DNA of 54,261 nucleotides from Streptomyces albiflavescens (GTDB lineage: Bacteria; Actinomycetota; Actinomycetes; Streptomycetales; Streptomycetaceae), in NCBI RefSeq assembly GCF_014645835.1, contig NZ_BMMM01000004.1, forward strand, positions 533,194 to 587,454, written 5' to 3'. This document shows, in pieces, positions 9,418 to 18,011 of the stretch. Below the pieces are notes generated by a model, which worked only from the letters and a program-made list of their open reading frames with translations, did not search any database and was not told the DNA's origin. Made by a program: the position numbers and the translations under genes. The number at the start of each line of letters is the position of its first letter. The first letter of the stretch is position 1.

Positions 9418-11130
9418 TCAGAACGAGAACGGGATGTAGCAGGCGGCCGCCAGGATCAACGCGCCCCAGCCCAGTAGGGCCGGCTTGCGGTACCAGGCGT
9501 CGTCGCCGGCGGCGGGCGGCTCGGCCATGCCGGGGGAGCGGGTCCCGTAGACGAGGCCTTGAAGGTCCTCCTCCGGCTTCGGTGCGGTGAAGAGCGAGAC
9601 CGCCACCATGACCACCGCACCGGCCACGAAGCCCGCGATCGCCGAGACGAAGTTGGCGCCCTGGTCGGAGGGGATGTCGATGATGCCCTGCTTGTAGATG
9701 ACGAAGTAATTGATCATCGCCGCGGTCGTGCCGGCCAGCAGGCCCCAGAAGCCCGACTTCACCGACGCGCGCTTCCAGAACATGCCGATGATGAAGACCA
9801 CGAACATCGGCACGTTGAAGAAGGAGAACAGTGCCTGCAGGTAGCTCATGATGTTCGAGAAGGACGACGCCAGGAACGCCGTGCCCATCGACGCCAGGAC
9901 GCCGAGCACCGTGATCAGGCGGCCGAAGCGGACGTAGTAGCCGTCCTCCCGTCCTCTGACCACGTACTTCGCCCAGATGTCCGTCGTGAAGACCGTGTTG
10001 AAGGACGAGACGTTGGCCGCCATGCCCGCCATGAAGGCAGCGAGGAGCCCCGTCACCGCGATGCCGAGAACGCCGTTCGGCAACAGCTCCTGCATCAGAT
10101 AGGGGATCGCGTCGTTGTACTGCAGGTCCGAGCCGCTCGTGCCGATCTTCGGGACCAGGACGGCCGCCACCAGGCCCGGGATCATCACCAGGAAGACGAT
10201 GAAGATCTTCGGGTACGCGGCAATCAGCGGGGTGCGCTGGGCCGCGGAGAGGTTCTTGGCCGACAGCGCGCGCTGGACCTCGGCGAAGTTCGTCGTCCAG
10301 TAGCCGAAGGAGAGCACGAAACCGAGGCCGAGCACGATGGTCAGCCAGTTCGCGCCCAGCGGGTTGTCGCTGCCGATGCCTGTGCCGCCCCACGCGGTCG
10401 TGAAGTTGGCGCCGTGGGTCTTGTCGAGGGAGTTCGTCAGGCCGTCCCAGCCGCCCACCCGCTTCAGTCCGAGCGCGGCGATCGGGATCAGCGCGGCGAG
10501 GATGACGAAGAACTGCAGTACTTCGTTGTAGATGGCGGAGGACAGGCCGCCGAGCGTGATGTACGCCAGGACGAAGAGTCCGGCCACCACGATCGCCACC
10601 CACTGCGGCCAGCCGAGCAGAGCCTCGACGACGATCGCGAGCGAGTAGAGATTGACGCCTGCGATCAGGATGGCGGCGCAGGCGAACAGGATCGAACTCA
10701 GCAGGTGCGCCCATTTGTCGAAGCGCAGCAGCAGGAACTCGGGGACCGAGCGGACCTTGGAGCCGTAGTAGAAGGGCATCATCACCAGGCCGAGGAAGAC
10801 CATGGCGGGGATGGCGCCGATCCAGTACCAGTGCACGGTGTAGACGCCGTACTGGGCGCTGTTGGCGGCCATGCCCAGGATCTCGGTGGCGCCCAGGTTG
10901 GCGGAGATGAACGCGAGTCCGGTGACCCACGCGGGCAGTGAGCGCCCTGAGAGGAAGAAGTCGAGGCTCGTCTTGACCGAGCGGCGGGCGGCGAAACCGA
11001 TGCCGAGGACGGCGACGAAGTAGATCGCCAGGATCGTGTAGTCGAGGCCGTTGGTGGGGAGCCGGAGCCCGGCGGCGAGATGGATGTCCGGTTCGGCGAG
11101 GAACGTGGGGGATTGTGTGGGGGACTGCAT
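9418..11130 (-). CDS. Sodium:solute symporter (SSS family), probably for galactose or a related sugar
   Basis: 570 aa integral membrane protein with about 13-14 predicted helices, beginning LDYTILAIYFVAVLGIGFAA. It is of SglT/PutP type. The ATG at 11130 is preferred: upstream in-frame codons reach into the divergent promoter region and encode non-membrane sequence. It faces galT across a shared 190-bp region, so a role in galactose or galactoside uptake coupled to the Leloir genes is likely. Substrate assignment rests on context alone. The small membrane protein follows downstream. Confidence 0.9.
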   Translation of the reverse strand: MQSPTQSPTFLAEPDIHLAAGLRLPTNGLDYTILAIYFVAVLGIGFAARRSVKTSLDFFLSGRSLPAWVTGLAFISANLGATEILGMAANSAQYGVYTVHWYWIGAIPAMVFLGLVMMPFYYGSKVRSVPEFLLLRFDKWAHLLSSILFACAAILIAGVNLYSLAIVVEALLGWPQWVAIVVAGLFVLAYITLGGLSSAIYNEVLQFFVILAALIPIAALGLKRVGGWDGLTNSLDKTHGANFTTAWGGTGIGSDNPLGANWLTIVLGLGFVLSFGYWTTNFAEVQRALSAKNLSAAQRTPLIAAYPKIFIVFLVMIPGLVAAVLVPKIGTSGSDLQYNDAIPYLMQELLPNGVLGIAVTGLLAAFMAGMAANVSSFNTVFTTDIWAKYVVRGREDGYYVRFGRLITVLGVLASMGTAFLASSFSNIMSYLQALFSFFNVPMFVVFIIGMFWKRASVKSGFWGLLAGTTAAMINYFVIYKQGIIDIPSDQGANFVSAIAGFVAGAVVMVAVSLFTAPKPEEDLQGLVYGTRSPGMAEPPAAGDDAWYRKPALLGWGALILAAACYIPFSF

Positions 11131-11320
11131 AAGAACTCGCTTCGTCTCGCTTCGTTGCGCGAACTGATCAAGAGCGGAACCTACGCCTCCGCGTTCAAGA
11201 AATGAACACTTTTGATGGTGCCCTTTGTTTGATTGTGATGTTGACGAGGGTGGTGATATGTGGTTTGTTGTGTTCGGTTCTGTTTGAAGATTTGAATGGG
11301 TGCGGATGGGGAGTCCGACT
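11131..11320. promoter_or_regulatory. Divergent symporter/galT regulatory region
   Basis: 190 bp, much richer in A/T than the surroundings. It contains a TGTGAT hexamer at 11234-11239, a close variant GGTGAT at 11252-11257 and several TGTT/TTTGA-like half-sites. From memory, galP1 of the S. lividans galactose operon has an operator of TGTGAT-type hexamers, so this is the candidate galactose-responsive control region for both directions. Confidence 0.6.
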
Positions 11321-12481
11321 GTGAAGAAGACCTCGACCCGGCTCGCCGACGGTCGTGAGCTCATCTACTACGACTCACGCGACGACGTGGTGCGTGACGC
11401 GGTGGATCGGCGCCCGCTCGACCCGACCGTCACCACTTCGGAGGTACGCCGCGACCCGCTGCTCGGCGATTCGGTCGCGATCGCCTCGCACCGCCAGGGC
11501 CGTACGTACCACCCGCCGGCGAACGAATGCCCCCTGTGCCCCTCCTCCGGCGACCGGCTGAGCGAGATCCCCGACTCCTCGTACGACGTCGTGGTCTTCG
11601 AGAACCGCTTCCCCTCACTGGCCGGTGACTCCGGCCGCTGCGAGGTCGTCTGCTTCACCTCCGACCACGACGCGTCCTTCGCCGATCTCACGGAGGATCA
11701 GGCGCGACTGGTGCTGGAAGCGTGGACGGACCGGACCGCCGAGCTGTCCCACCACTCCTCCGTCGAACAGGTCTTCTGCTTCGAGAACCGCGGCGCCGAG
11801 ATCGGCGTGACCCTCGGCCACCCCCACGGACAGATCTACGGCTACCCCTTCACCACCCCGCGCACCGCGCTGATGCTGCGTTCGCTGGCGGCCCACAAGG
11901 AGGCGACCGGCGGGGAGAACCTCTTCGACGAGGTCGTCGCGCGCGAGGTGGCGGACGGCTCCCGGGTCGTCCTGTCGAGTGACCACTGGGTGGCCTTCGT
12001 GCCGTACGCGGCGCACTGGCCGTACGAGGTCCACCTCTATCCGCGGCGCCGCGTGCCCGACCTGCTCGGCCTCGACGAGGACGCGCGCACAGAATTCCCC
12101 CAGGTCTATCTGGAACTCTTGAGGCGCTTCGACCGGATCTTCGATGGGCGGGGTGGCGGGAAAGAAGGGGCGCGGGGTGGCGGGAAAGAAGGGGCGCGGG
12201 GTGGCGGGAAAGAAGGGGCGCCGGGTGGAGGGAAGGAAGGGGCGGGCGAGCCTCCGACGCCGTACATCGCCGCCTGGCACCAGGCGCCCTTCGGCGCGCT
12301 GGAGGACTTCGAGGGCGTCAACCGCGACGACTTCGCGCTTCACCTTGAGCTTTTCACCATTCGCCGCACTTCCGGCAAGCTGAAGTTTCTCGCGGGTTCC
12401 GAATCCGGCATGAGCGTGTTCATCAACGACGTGCCGCCGGAGACCGCGGCCCAGCGACTGCGAGAGGTAGCGAGTTCATGA
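11321..12481 (+). CDS. galT: Galactose-1-phosphate uridylyltransferase with internal repeat insert
   Basis: 386 aa. Second Leloir step: transfers UMP between UDP-glucose and galactose-1-phosphate. The catalytic HPH (H167-P-H169 in [12 protein letters not shown]), the zinc-site-like CPLCP and the C-terminal WHQAP motif are present. GTG 11321 is chosen because GGGGA lies 8 nt upstream; in-frame GTG 11300 and ATG 11306 are alternatives. Oddity: four 24-bp tandem units at 12151-12246 insert about 32 Gly/Lys/Glu/Ala residues just before the conserved YIAAWHQAP segment, probably as a flexible surface loop. The galE start overlaps its stop by 4 nt. Confidence 0.95.
   Translation: MKKTSTRLADGRELIYYDSRDDVVRDAVDRRPLDPTVTTSEVRRDPLLGDSVAIASHRQGRTYHPPANECPLCPSSGDRLSEIPDSSYDVVVFENRFPSLAGDSGRCEVVCFTSDHDASFADLTEDQARLVLEAWTDRTAELSHHSSVEQVFCFENRGAEIGVTLGHPHGQIYGYPFTTPRTALMLRSLAAHKEATGGENLFDEVVAREVADGSRVVLSSDHWVAFVPYAAHWPYEVHLYPRRRVPDLLGLDEDARTEFPQVYLELLRRFDRIFDGRGGGKEGARGGGKEGARGGGKEGAPGGGKEGAGEPPTPYIAAWHQAPFGALEDFEGVNRDDFALHLELFTIRRTSGKLKFLAGSESGMSVFINDVPPETAAQRLREVASS
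12151..12246 (+). repeat. 24-bp tandem repeat, four copies, inside galT
   Basis: Units 12151-12174, 12175-12198 and 12199-12222 are nearly identical; 12223-12246 is diverged. Each encodes eight residues ([10 protein letters not shown]), so copy-number change keeps the reading frame. Confidence 0.92.
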
Positions 12482-13443
12482 GTGGGAAGTACCTGGTCAC
12501 CGGTGGCGCGGGCTATGTGGGCAGTGTGGTCGCGCAGCACCTGATCGAGGCGGGCCACGAGGTCGTCGTACTGGACAACCTCTCGACGGGCTTCCGGGAG
12601 GGCGTGCCGGCGGGTGCTTCGTTCGTGGAGGGCGACATCCGGGACGCGGCCAAGTGGCTGGACTCCTCGTTCGACGCCGTGCTCCACTTCGCCGCGTTCT
12701 CACAGGTCGGCGAGTCGGTCGTGAAGCCCGAGAAGTACTGGGACAACAACGTCGGCGGCACGATGGCGCTGCTCGCCGCGATGCGCGAGGCGGGCGTCCG
12801 CAAGCTGGTCTTCTCCTCCACGGCGGCGACGTACGGCGAACCGGAGACGACGCCGATCGTCGAGTCGGCGCCCACCAGGCCCACCAACCCCTACGGCGCC
12901 TCGAAGCTCGCCGTCGACCACATGATCACCGGCGAGGCGGCGGCGCACGGACTGGGCGCGGTATCGCTGCGCTACTTCAACGTGGCGGGCGCATACGGGG
13001 CGTGCGGGGAGCGCCACGACCCCGAGTCGCATTTGATCCCCCTGGTCCTCCAGGTCGCGCAGGGCCGCCGCGACGCCATCTCGATCTACGGCGACGACTA
13101 CCCGACGCCGGACGGCACGTGCATCCGTGACTACATCCACGTCGCGGACCTGGCGGAAGCCCACCTCCTGGCGCTGAAGGCGGCCACTCCCGCCGAACAC
13201 CTGATCTGCAACCTCGGCAACGGCAACGGTTTCTCCGTCCGCGAGGTCATCGAGACGGTGCGACAGGTGACAGGGCACCCGATCCCCGAGGCCGTGGCCC
13301 CGCGCCGCGGCGGCGACCCGGCGGTGCTGGTGGCTTCCGCGGCCACCGCCCGGGAGCGACTCGGCTGGAACCCGTCCCGCGCGGATCTCGCGGGGATCGT
13401 CGCGGACGCGTGGGAGTTCGCACAAAACGTAGCGAAGGGATGA
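12478..13443 (+). CDS. galE: UDP-glucose 4-epimerase
   Basis: 321 aa extended short-chain dehydrogenase. Interconverts UDP-galactose and UDP-glucose using bound NAD. The N-terminal Rossmann motif GGAGYVGS (about residues 8-15) and the catalytic YGASK (Y139, K143) are clear, with the upstream FSSTAATYG Ser/Thr block. The ATG overlaps the galT stop (ATGA), indicating translational coupling. Length is typical. It forms the middle of galT-galE-galK. Confidence 0.96.
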   Translation: MSGKYLVTGGAGYVGSVVAQHLIEAGHEVVVLDNLSTGFREGVPAGASFVEGDIRDAAKWLDSSFDAVLHFAAFSQVGESVVKPEKYWDNNVGGTMALLAAMREAGVRKLVFSSTAATYGEPETTPIVESAPTRPTNPYGASKLAVDHMITGEAAAHGLGAVSLRYFNVAGAYGACGERHDPESHLIPLVLQVAQGRRDAISIYGDDYPTPDGTCIRDYIHVADLAEAHLLALKAATPAEHLICNLGNGNGFSVREVIETVRQVTGHPIPEAVAPRRGGDPAVLVASAATARERLGWNPSRADLAGIVADAWEFAQNVAKG

Positions 13444-13446
13444 CAA

Positions 13447-14589
13447 GTGGGGGTACGTGAGGGCTTCGAGGAGCTGTACGGAACGGCTCCCGAGGGCGTG
13501 TGGGCCGCGCCGGGCCGGGTCAACCTGATCGGCGAGTACACGGACTTCAACGAGGGGTTCGTGATGCCGCTCGCCCTGCCGCACACCGCGGTGGCGGCGG
13601 TGTCGCGCCGCTCCGACGGCGTCCTGCGGCTCCACTCGGCGGACATCGAGGGGCCGATCGTCGAGCTGGACGTGGACGCGCTGGAACCACTGACGAACAC
13701 CAGCTGGGCCGCGTACCCGGCGGGCGTCGTCTGGGTCCTGCGCGAGGCGGGGCACGCGATCGCCGGCGCGGACGTCCACCTGGCCTCGACGGTGCCGACG
13801 GGCGCGGGCCTGTCGTCGTCGGCGGCACTGGAGGTGGTCACCGCCCTGGCCCTCAACGACCTCTACGAACTGGGCCTGTCCGGCCCGGAGCTGGCGATCA
13901 TCGCCCAGCGCGCCGAGAACGACTTCGTCGGCGTCCCCTGCGGCGTGATGGACCAGACGGCGTCCGCGTGCTGCACCGAGGGCCACGCCGTGCACCTCGA
14001 CTGCCGCGACCTGTCGATCCGCCAGATCCCCTTCGACCTGCCCGCCCACGGCCTGGAACTCCTGGTCGTCGACACCCGCGTGAAGCACGCGCTGGGCGAC
14101 GGGGCGTACGCGGAGCGGCGGGAAGGGTGCGAGGAGGGGGCGCGGCAGCTGGGTGTCTCCCACCTCCGTGACGTCGCGTACGAGGAGTTGGACGCGGCGC
14201 TGGCCCGTCTCTCCGACGAGCGCGTACGCCGCTACGTCCGCCATGTCGTCTCCGACGACCACCGTGTGGAGCGGGTCGTCGCGCTGCTGGACGCGGGCGA
14301 CGTCCGGGCGATTGGCCCCGTCCTCACCGACGGCCACGCGTCCCTGCGGGACGACCTGCGGATCTCCTGCCCGGAGCTGGACCTGGTCGTCGACACCGCC
14401 AACTCCTCCGGTGCCCTGGGCGCCCGGATGACGGGCGGCGGCTTCGGCGGCTCGGCGATCGTCCTCGCTGAGGCGTCCGACAAGGACACGATCGCCAAGG
14501 CCATTGAGGAGGCCTTCGCCGCGGCGGGCTTCACGGCTCCGCGTGTGTTCCCGGCGGTACCTTCGGCAGGGGCACGGCGTTTGGCCTGA
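13447..14589 (+). CDS. galK: Galactokinase
   Basis: 380 aa GHMP kinase. Phosphorylates galactose with ATP, the first Leloir step. The galactokinase signature GRVNLIGEYTDFNEGFVMP (about residues 22-40), the ATP loop PTGAGLSSSAALEV and the C-terminal TGGGFGGSAIVL are all intact. GTG start lies 3 bp after the galE stop. The operon ends here: a large hairpin follows at 14662-14709. Nothing unusual in the enzyme itself. Confidence 0.96.
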   Translation: MGVREGFEELYGTAPEGVWAAPGRVNLIGEYTDFNEGFVMPLALPHTAVAAVSRRSDGVLRLHSADIEGPIVELDVDALEPLTNTSWAAYPAGVVWVLREAGHAIAGADVHLASTVPTGAGLSSSAALEVVTALALNDLYELGLSGPELAIIAQRAENDFVGVPCGVMDQTASACCTEGHAVHLDCRDLSIRQIPFDLPAHGLELLVVDTRVKHALGDGAYAERREGCEEGARQLGVSHLRDVAYEELDAALARLSDERVRRYVRHVVSDDHRVERVVALLDAGDVRAIGPVLTDGHASLRDDLRISCPELDLVVDTANSSGALGARMTGGGFGGSAIVLAEASDKDTIAKAIEEAFAAAGFTAPRVFPAVPSAGARRLA

Positions 14590-14596
14590 GGGTTTC

Positions 14597-14654
14597 TTCG
14601 CCCCCTCCGCCCCTACCCGTCCCGTACTGGGGGCTGCGCCCCCAGACCCCCGCT
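14597..14654 (+). repeat. Dispersed intergenic repeat, copy A
   Basis: Starts TTCGCCCCCTCCGCCCCTAC and continues to an AGACCCCCGCT end, including a GGGGGCTGCGCCCCC hairpin. An inverted copy lies at 31504-31562. I recognise this as a family that recurs in Streptomyces intergenic regions (memory, not checked). Confidence 0.75.
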
Positions 14655-14661
14655 CAAAAGA

Positions 14662-14709
14662 TCGCGCAGTTCCCCGCGCCCCTTTCGGGGGGCGCGGGGA
14701 ACTGCGCGA
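14662..14709. terminator. Long perfect hairpin between galK and the GNAT gene
   Basis: 21-bp perfect arms (14662-14682 and 14689-14709) around the hexaloop TTTCGG. It is centred between convergent genes and can end transcription from both sides. The same palindrome type recurs in Streptomyces genomes (memory). Confidence 0.8.
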
Positions 14710-14740
14710 ACAAGGTCCTCCGCGCCCTCGGCCCTTCCCC

Positions 14741-15184
14741 TCAGCCCAAGCGCTTCGTCAGCGTGTACTCCGTGATCCCCGGCGGATAATCCGGAATCAC
14801 GCACACCACCTCGTACCCCCGCTTCTTGTAGAAGCCGGGGGCCTGGAAGTCCCAGGTCTCCAGACGGGCGTTGCGGCAGCCGCGCTCGGCGGTGGCCATG
14901 TGCTCGGCCTCGGTCAGAAGACGGGAGCCGAGGCCCGAGCCCCGGTGGCTGTCGTCGACCCACAGGTAGGTCACGTGCAGCCAGGTCGTCCAGGTGTGAC
15001 CGACGAGCCCGCCGGCGAGGGCGCCCGTGGAGTCCAAGGCCCAGACATGGAGCGGAAGTTCGCGTTCACCTGGGGTTCCGCGCAGGGCGCGGAGGACCGG
15101 AGACGCCGCGGTGTTGGTGTCCAGCAGGCGCCGGCGGAGCAGATCGCGCCGTTCTCTGTCGTCTCCTGTCTCAATACGAAACAT
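14741..15184 (-). CDS. GNAT family N-acetyltransferase
   Basis: 147 aa from ATG 15184, which has GGTGAG 4 nt upstream; ATG 15196 or TTG 15223 would add 4 or 13 residues. The GNAT core is visible: the beta4 strand HVTYLWVDDSHRGSGLGSRLL with the acetyl-CoA pyrophosphate loop (R/Q-x-x-G-x-G/A type), and the C-terminal GFYKKRGYEV. The acceptor substrate is unknown. It is convergent with galK across the large hairpin and divergent from the LuxR-type gene; the latter region (15255-15297) contains an imperfect inverted repeat CCCTGAT...ATCAGGG. Confidence 0.85.
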   Translation of the reverse strand: MFRIETGDDRERRDLLRRRLLDTNTAASPVLRALRGTPGERELPLHVWALDSTGALAGGLVGHTWTTWLHVTYLWVDDSHRGSGLGSRLLTEAEHMATAERGCRNARLETWDFQAPGFYKKRGYEVVCVIPDYPPGITEYTLTKRLG

Positions 15185-15454
15185 ACGGCTCACCATAAAC
15201 GCGCTGGCCAACCAGTTCTGCAAATAACCTTCCGCTCCGGGTCCCCGGCCTTACCCTGATGAACAGCGCCGGTGGGGGCCGGTGCTGATCAGGGGGCGAG
15301 ACAGTCGGGTACGACGCCCGAAGTGGGGGTAGCAGTTCCAGCACGGCGGCGGCCGTGCGGCTGCGGCACCCTGCTTTCCGAGTCGTCAGCGGACTCGGGA
15401 TCACTTCGGGCGCCGTACCCGCACCGACCGTCCCCCGACAGTGGGGGTTTCAGA

Positions 15455-16225
15455 GTGGTTCGCATCCGAGTACTGGTCGTCGACGACCACCGCATCTTCG
15501 CCGAGTCGCTCGCTGCCGCCCTCGCGGCCGAGCCCGACGTCGACGTGTCCGCAGCGGGCAGCGGTCCCGCCGCACTGCGCTGCCTGGAGCGCGCGGCGGC
15601 GGAAGGCCGCCGGTTCGATGTGCTGCTCGTCGACGCGGACCTGGGCGGCAGTCTGCCCGGCATGCGTCCGGCGGCCGTGCCCGTCCAGGAGAGCAACGAG
15701 GACGGGCTGGTGGACGGGATCTCGCTCGTCGCCGGTGTCCGTTCCGGGCAGCCGAGCGTACGGACCGTCGTGCTGGCCGAGAAGGACGACCCGCGCAGGG
15801 CCGCGCTTGCCCTGCAGGCGGGGGCCTCGGGGTGGGTTGCCAAGGATTGTTCGTTGTCCCGGCTGCTCACTGTCATCCGTGGGGTGTTGCGGGACGAGAC
15901 CCACCTTCCGCCCGCCCTCCTCACCGGCGTACTGCGCGAGTTGACCGCCGCGCGCAAGCACCGCACCGAGAGCGAACGGCTCGTCGAGTCGCTCACGCCC
16001 CGGGAGCGGGAAGTGCTGAGGTGCATGGTCGCCGGGCTGGGGAGGAAGGCCGTCGCCGAGCGGCTGTTCCTGTCGCCGCACACCGTCCGTACCCATATGC
16101 AGAACGTGCTCGGAAAGTTGGGCGTGCACTCGACTCTCGCCGCCGTGGCGCTTGCCCGCCGTGCCGGGGTCGGACCCGTCGACCTAACCGGGGATGTTGT
16201 CGAACGGGGCGGTCAACTGGCGTAG
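15455..16225 (+). CDS. LuxR/NarL-type response regulator
   Basis: 256 aa. Receiver domain starts VRIRVLVVDDHRIFAESLAA; the phospho-acceptor Asp is retained in FDVLLVDADLGG and the Lys in WVAKDCS. The receiver carries an insert of about 20 residues after the Asp (the MRPAAVPVQESNEDG stretch) compared with standard NarL. The C-terminal LuxR helix-turn-helix reads LTPREREVLRCMVAG...SPHTVRTHMQNVLGKLGVHS. GTG 15455 follows GTGGGGG and places the receiver at the N-terminus. No sensor kinase adjoins. Its 3' end overlaps the convergent MarR gene by 42 bp. Confidence 0.88.
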   Translation: MVRIRVLVVDDHRIFAESLAAALAAEPDVDVSAAGSGPAALRCLERAAAEGRRFDVLLVDADLGGSLPGMRPAAVPVQESNEDGLVDGISLVAGVRSGQPSVRTVVLAEKDDPRRAALALQAGASGWVAKDCSLSRLLTVIRGVLRDETHLPPALLTGVLRELTAARKHRTESERLVESLTPREREVLRCMVAGLGRKAVAERLFLSPHTVRTHMQNVLGKLGVHSTLAAVALARRAGVGPVDLTGDVVERGGQLA

Positions 16226-16681
16226 CAGGCCCGCCAGTTCGAGGCGCTGGGCCCTGCTGAGTTCCGCCAGGATCGCGCGCTCCTGATCGAGGAGACCGGC
16301 CAGCGCCTGGTCGGCGCGGTCGCGGCCCTCGTCCGTCAGGCGTACGAGCACGCCCCTGCGGTCGCTCGGGTCGGGGAGGCGCTCCACCAGGCCCTTCTTC
16401 GTCAGCCGGTCGATGCGGTTCGTCATCGTGCCCGAGGTGACGAGTGTCTGGGTGAGCAGTTGGCCGGGCGAGAGCTGATACGGCGATCCCGCGCGCCTGA
16501 GCGCCGTCAGGACGTCGAACTCCCAGGGCTCCAGGCTGTGCTCGGAGAACGCCAGGCGGCGGGCACGGTCCAAGTGCCGGGCCAGTCTGCTCACCCGGCT
16601 GAGCACCTCTAGTGGCTCCACGTCGAGGTCCGGGCGCTCCCGGCGCCACGCAGAGACCAGCCGATCGACCTCGTCCTCCAT
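16184..16681 (-). CDS. MarR family transcriptional regulator
   Basis: 165 aa winged-helix regulator. The DNA-binding core covers about residues 50-110: WEFDVLTALRRAG, then LLTQTLVTSGTMTNRIDRLTKKGLVER and the wing DPSDRRGVLVRLTDEG. It is divergent from the tam-VOC unit, and a perfect 18-bp palindrome of MarR-operator type lies at 16730-16747 between them, so it probably represses that unit and itself. The ligand is unknown. The 3' end overlaps the response-regulator gene tail-to-tail. Confidence 0.92.
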   Translation of the reverse strand: MEDEVDRLVSAWRRERPDLDVEPLEVLSRVSRLARHLDRARRLAFSEHSLEPWEFDVLTALRRAGSPYQLSPGQLLTQTLVTSGTMTNRIDRLTKKGLVERLPDPSDRRGVLVRLTDEGRDRADQALAGLLDQERAILAELSRAQRLELAGLLRQLTAPFDNIPG

Positions 16682-16729
16682 GACGATCAGTGTAATGGTT
16701 GTGTCGACATGAAGTCTCTTGATGTAGAG

Positions 16730-16747
16730 TATCTTGAAGTCAAGATA
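16730..16747. promoter_or_regulatory. Probable MarR operator
   Basis: Perfect 18-bp palindrome TATCTTGAAGTCAAGATA midway between divergent marR and tam. A degenerate half-site TCTTGATGTAGAG lies just to its left, suggesting a second, weaker site. Confidence 0.75.
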
Positions 16748-16821
16748 ATTCTCGCGGCAGCTCGATCAGTTCTCGAGACAGTCCTCACGATGGTTTCCCT
16801 GCTCTCCAGGAGGCCCCACTC

Positions 16822-17643
16822 ATGTCCGCCGCCACCACCCCCAGCTGGGACCCGAGCCAGTACCTGCGCCACGCGCAGCACCGTGCCCGCCCCTTCGCCG
16901 ACCTCCTCGCCCACGTCCCGGCGTTGCCCCGCGACCCGGCCCGCATCGCCGACCTCGGCTGCGGCCCCGGCAACGTCACGACCCAGCTCGCCGAACGCTG
17001 GCCCGCCGCGCACATCACCGGCTACGACAACTCCCCGGAGATGCTCGCCAGGACCAAGGAGTACGCCGGTCCCACGGCCGGCGGCGGCCGGCTCGACTTC
17101 GCCCAAGCCGACCTCACGCACTGGGCGCCCCCGGAGACGTACGACCTGATCGTCTCGAACGCGGCGCTCCAGTGGGTGCCGGGGCATCTGGAGTCCTTCC
17201 CGGCCTGGCTCGACGCGCTCGCCCCCGGCGGCGCCTTCGCCTTCCAGGTCCCCAACAACATCGACGCGCCCCTGCACGCCCTGATGCGCGAACTCGCTGC
17301 CACCGCCCGTTGGAAGGACCTGCTCGACGGCGTCCTGCGCCACGAGGACTCGGTCCACGACCCGCTGGTCTACCTGGACCGGCTGGCCCGGCTCGGCTGC
17401 GAGGCGGACGTCTGGGAGACGACGTACATGCAGCTCCTGCCGGGCGAGGACCCGGTGCTGGACTGGGCGAAGGGCACGGGGTTGCGGCCCGCCCTCACGG
17501 CCCTCGCGGACGACCCGGAGGCCCGGGACGCCTTCGTGGACGCATACCGGGACCTGCTGCGCGACGCCTATCCGACGGAGCCGTACGGGACGGTGCTCCC
17601 CTTCCGCCGGCTGTTCGTCGTGGCCAGGAAGGCCGCTGCCTGA
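16822..17643 (+). CDS. tam: Trans-aconitate 2-methyltransferase-like SAM methyltransferase
   Basis: 273 aa class I methyltransferase. Motif I is ADLGCGPGNVTTQLAERWP (about residues 43-61), motif II ITGYDNSPEML, and the WDPSQYLRHAQHRARPF N-terminus is characteristic of Tam proteins, which methylate trans-aconitate formed spontaneously from cis-aconitate in the TCA cycle. ATG with CAGGAGG 8 nt upstream. It overlaps the VOC gene start by 1 nt (TGATG). Likely controlled by the divergent MarR. Substrate assignment comes from family resemblance. Confidence 0.85.
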   Translation: MSAATTPSWDPSQYLRHAQHRARPFADLLAHVPALPRDPARIADLGCGPGNVTTQLAERWPAAHITGYDNSPEMLARTKEYAGPTAGGGRLDFAQADLTHWAPPETYDLIVSNAALQWVPGHLESFPAWLDALAPGGAFAFQVPNNIDAPLHALMRELAATARWKDLLDGVLRHEDSVHDPLVYLDRLARLGCEADVWETTYMQLLPGEDPVLDWAKGTGLRPALTALADDPEARDAFVDAYRDLLRDAYPTEPYGTVLPFRRLFVVARKAAA

Positions 17644-18011
17644 TGCTCGCCGCCGTCGATCATGTGCAGCTCGCCGCGCCCCCGGGGTCCGAGGATCGGC
17701 TGCGGAGGTACTACGTCGAGGTCCTCGGGATGAGCGAGATGCCCAAGCCGCCGCCGCTGGCCGCGCGCGGGGGCTGCTGGTTCCGGGCGGGGGCCGTGCA
17801 GCTCCACCTGGGGATCGAGGACGACTTCCGGCCCGCGAAGAAGGCGCACCCGGGGCTGCGGGTGACCGGGATCGAGGCGTACGCCGCACGGCTGGCCGCC
17901 CACGGGGCGCTCGTCACCTGGGACGGCGACCTCCCCGGGCACCGGCGCTTCTACTCCGAGGACCCCGTCGGCAACCGCCTGGAGTTCCTGGAGCCGGTCG
18001 TCAGGGCGTGA
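17643..18011 (+). CDS. VOC superfamily (glyoxalase/dioxygenase-like) protein
   Basis: 122 aa. A single vicinal-oxygen-chelate module: VDHVQLAAP with the first metal-type His (about residue 7), RRYYVEVLGM, LHLGIEDDF and the C-terminal EDPVGNRLEFLEP. It matches the small glyoxalase-like proteins of actinobacteria; no specific reaction can be assigned. Coupled to tam by stop/start overlap, so probably cotranscribed and under the same MarR. Its 3' end overlaps the convergent toxin gene by 11 bp. Confidence 0.85.
   Translation: MLAAVDHVQLAAPPGSEDRLRRYYVEVLGMSEMPKPPPLAARGGCWFRAGAVQLHLGIEDDFRPAKKAHPGLRVTGIEAYAARLAAHGALVTWDGDLPGHRRFYSEDPVGNRLEFLEPVVRA

Noticed and set aside
15255..15297. Riboswitch-like hairpin upstream of the LuxR-type gene
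   Set aside because: Only an imperfect inverted repeat; no known riboswitch core is recognisable.
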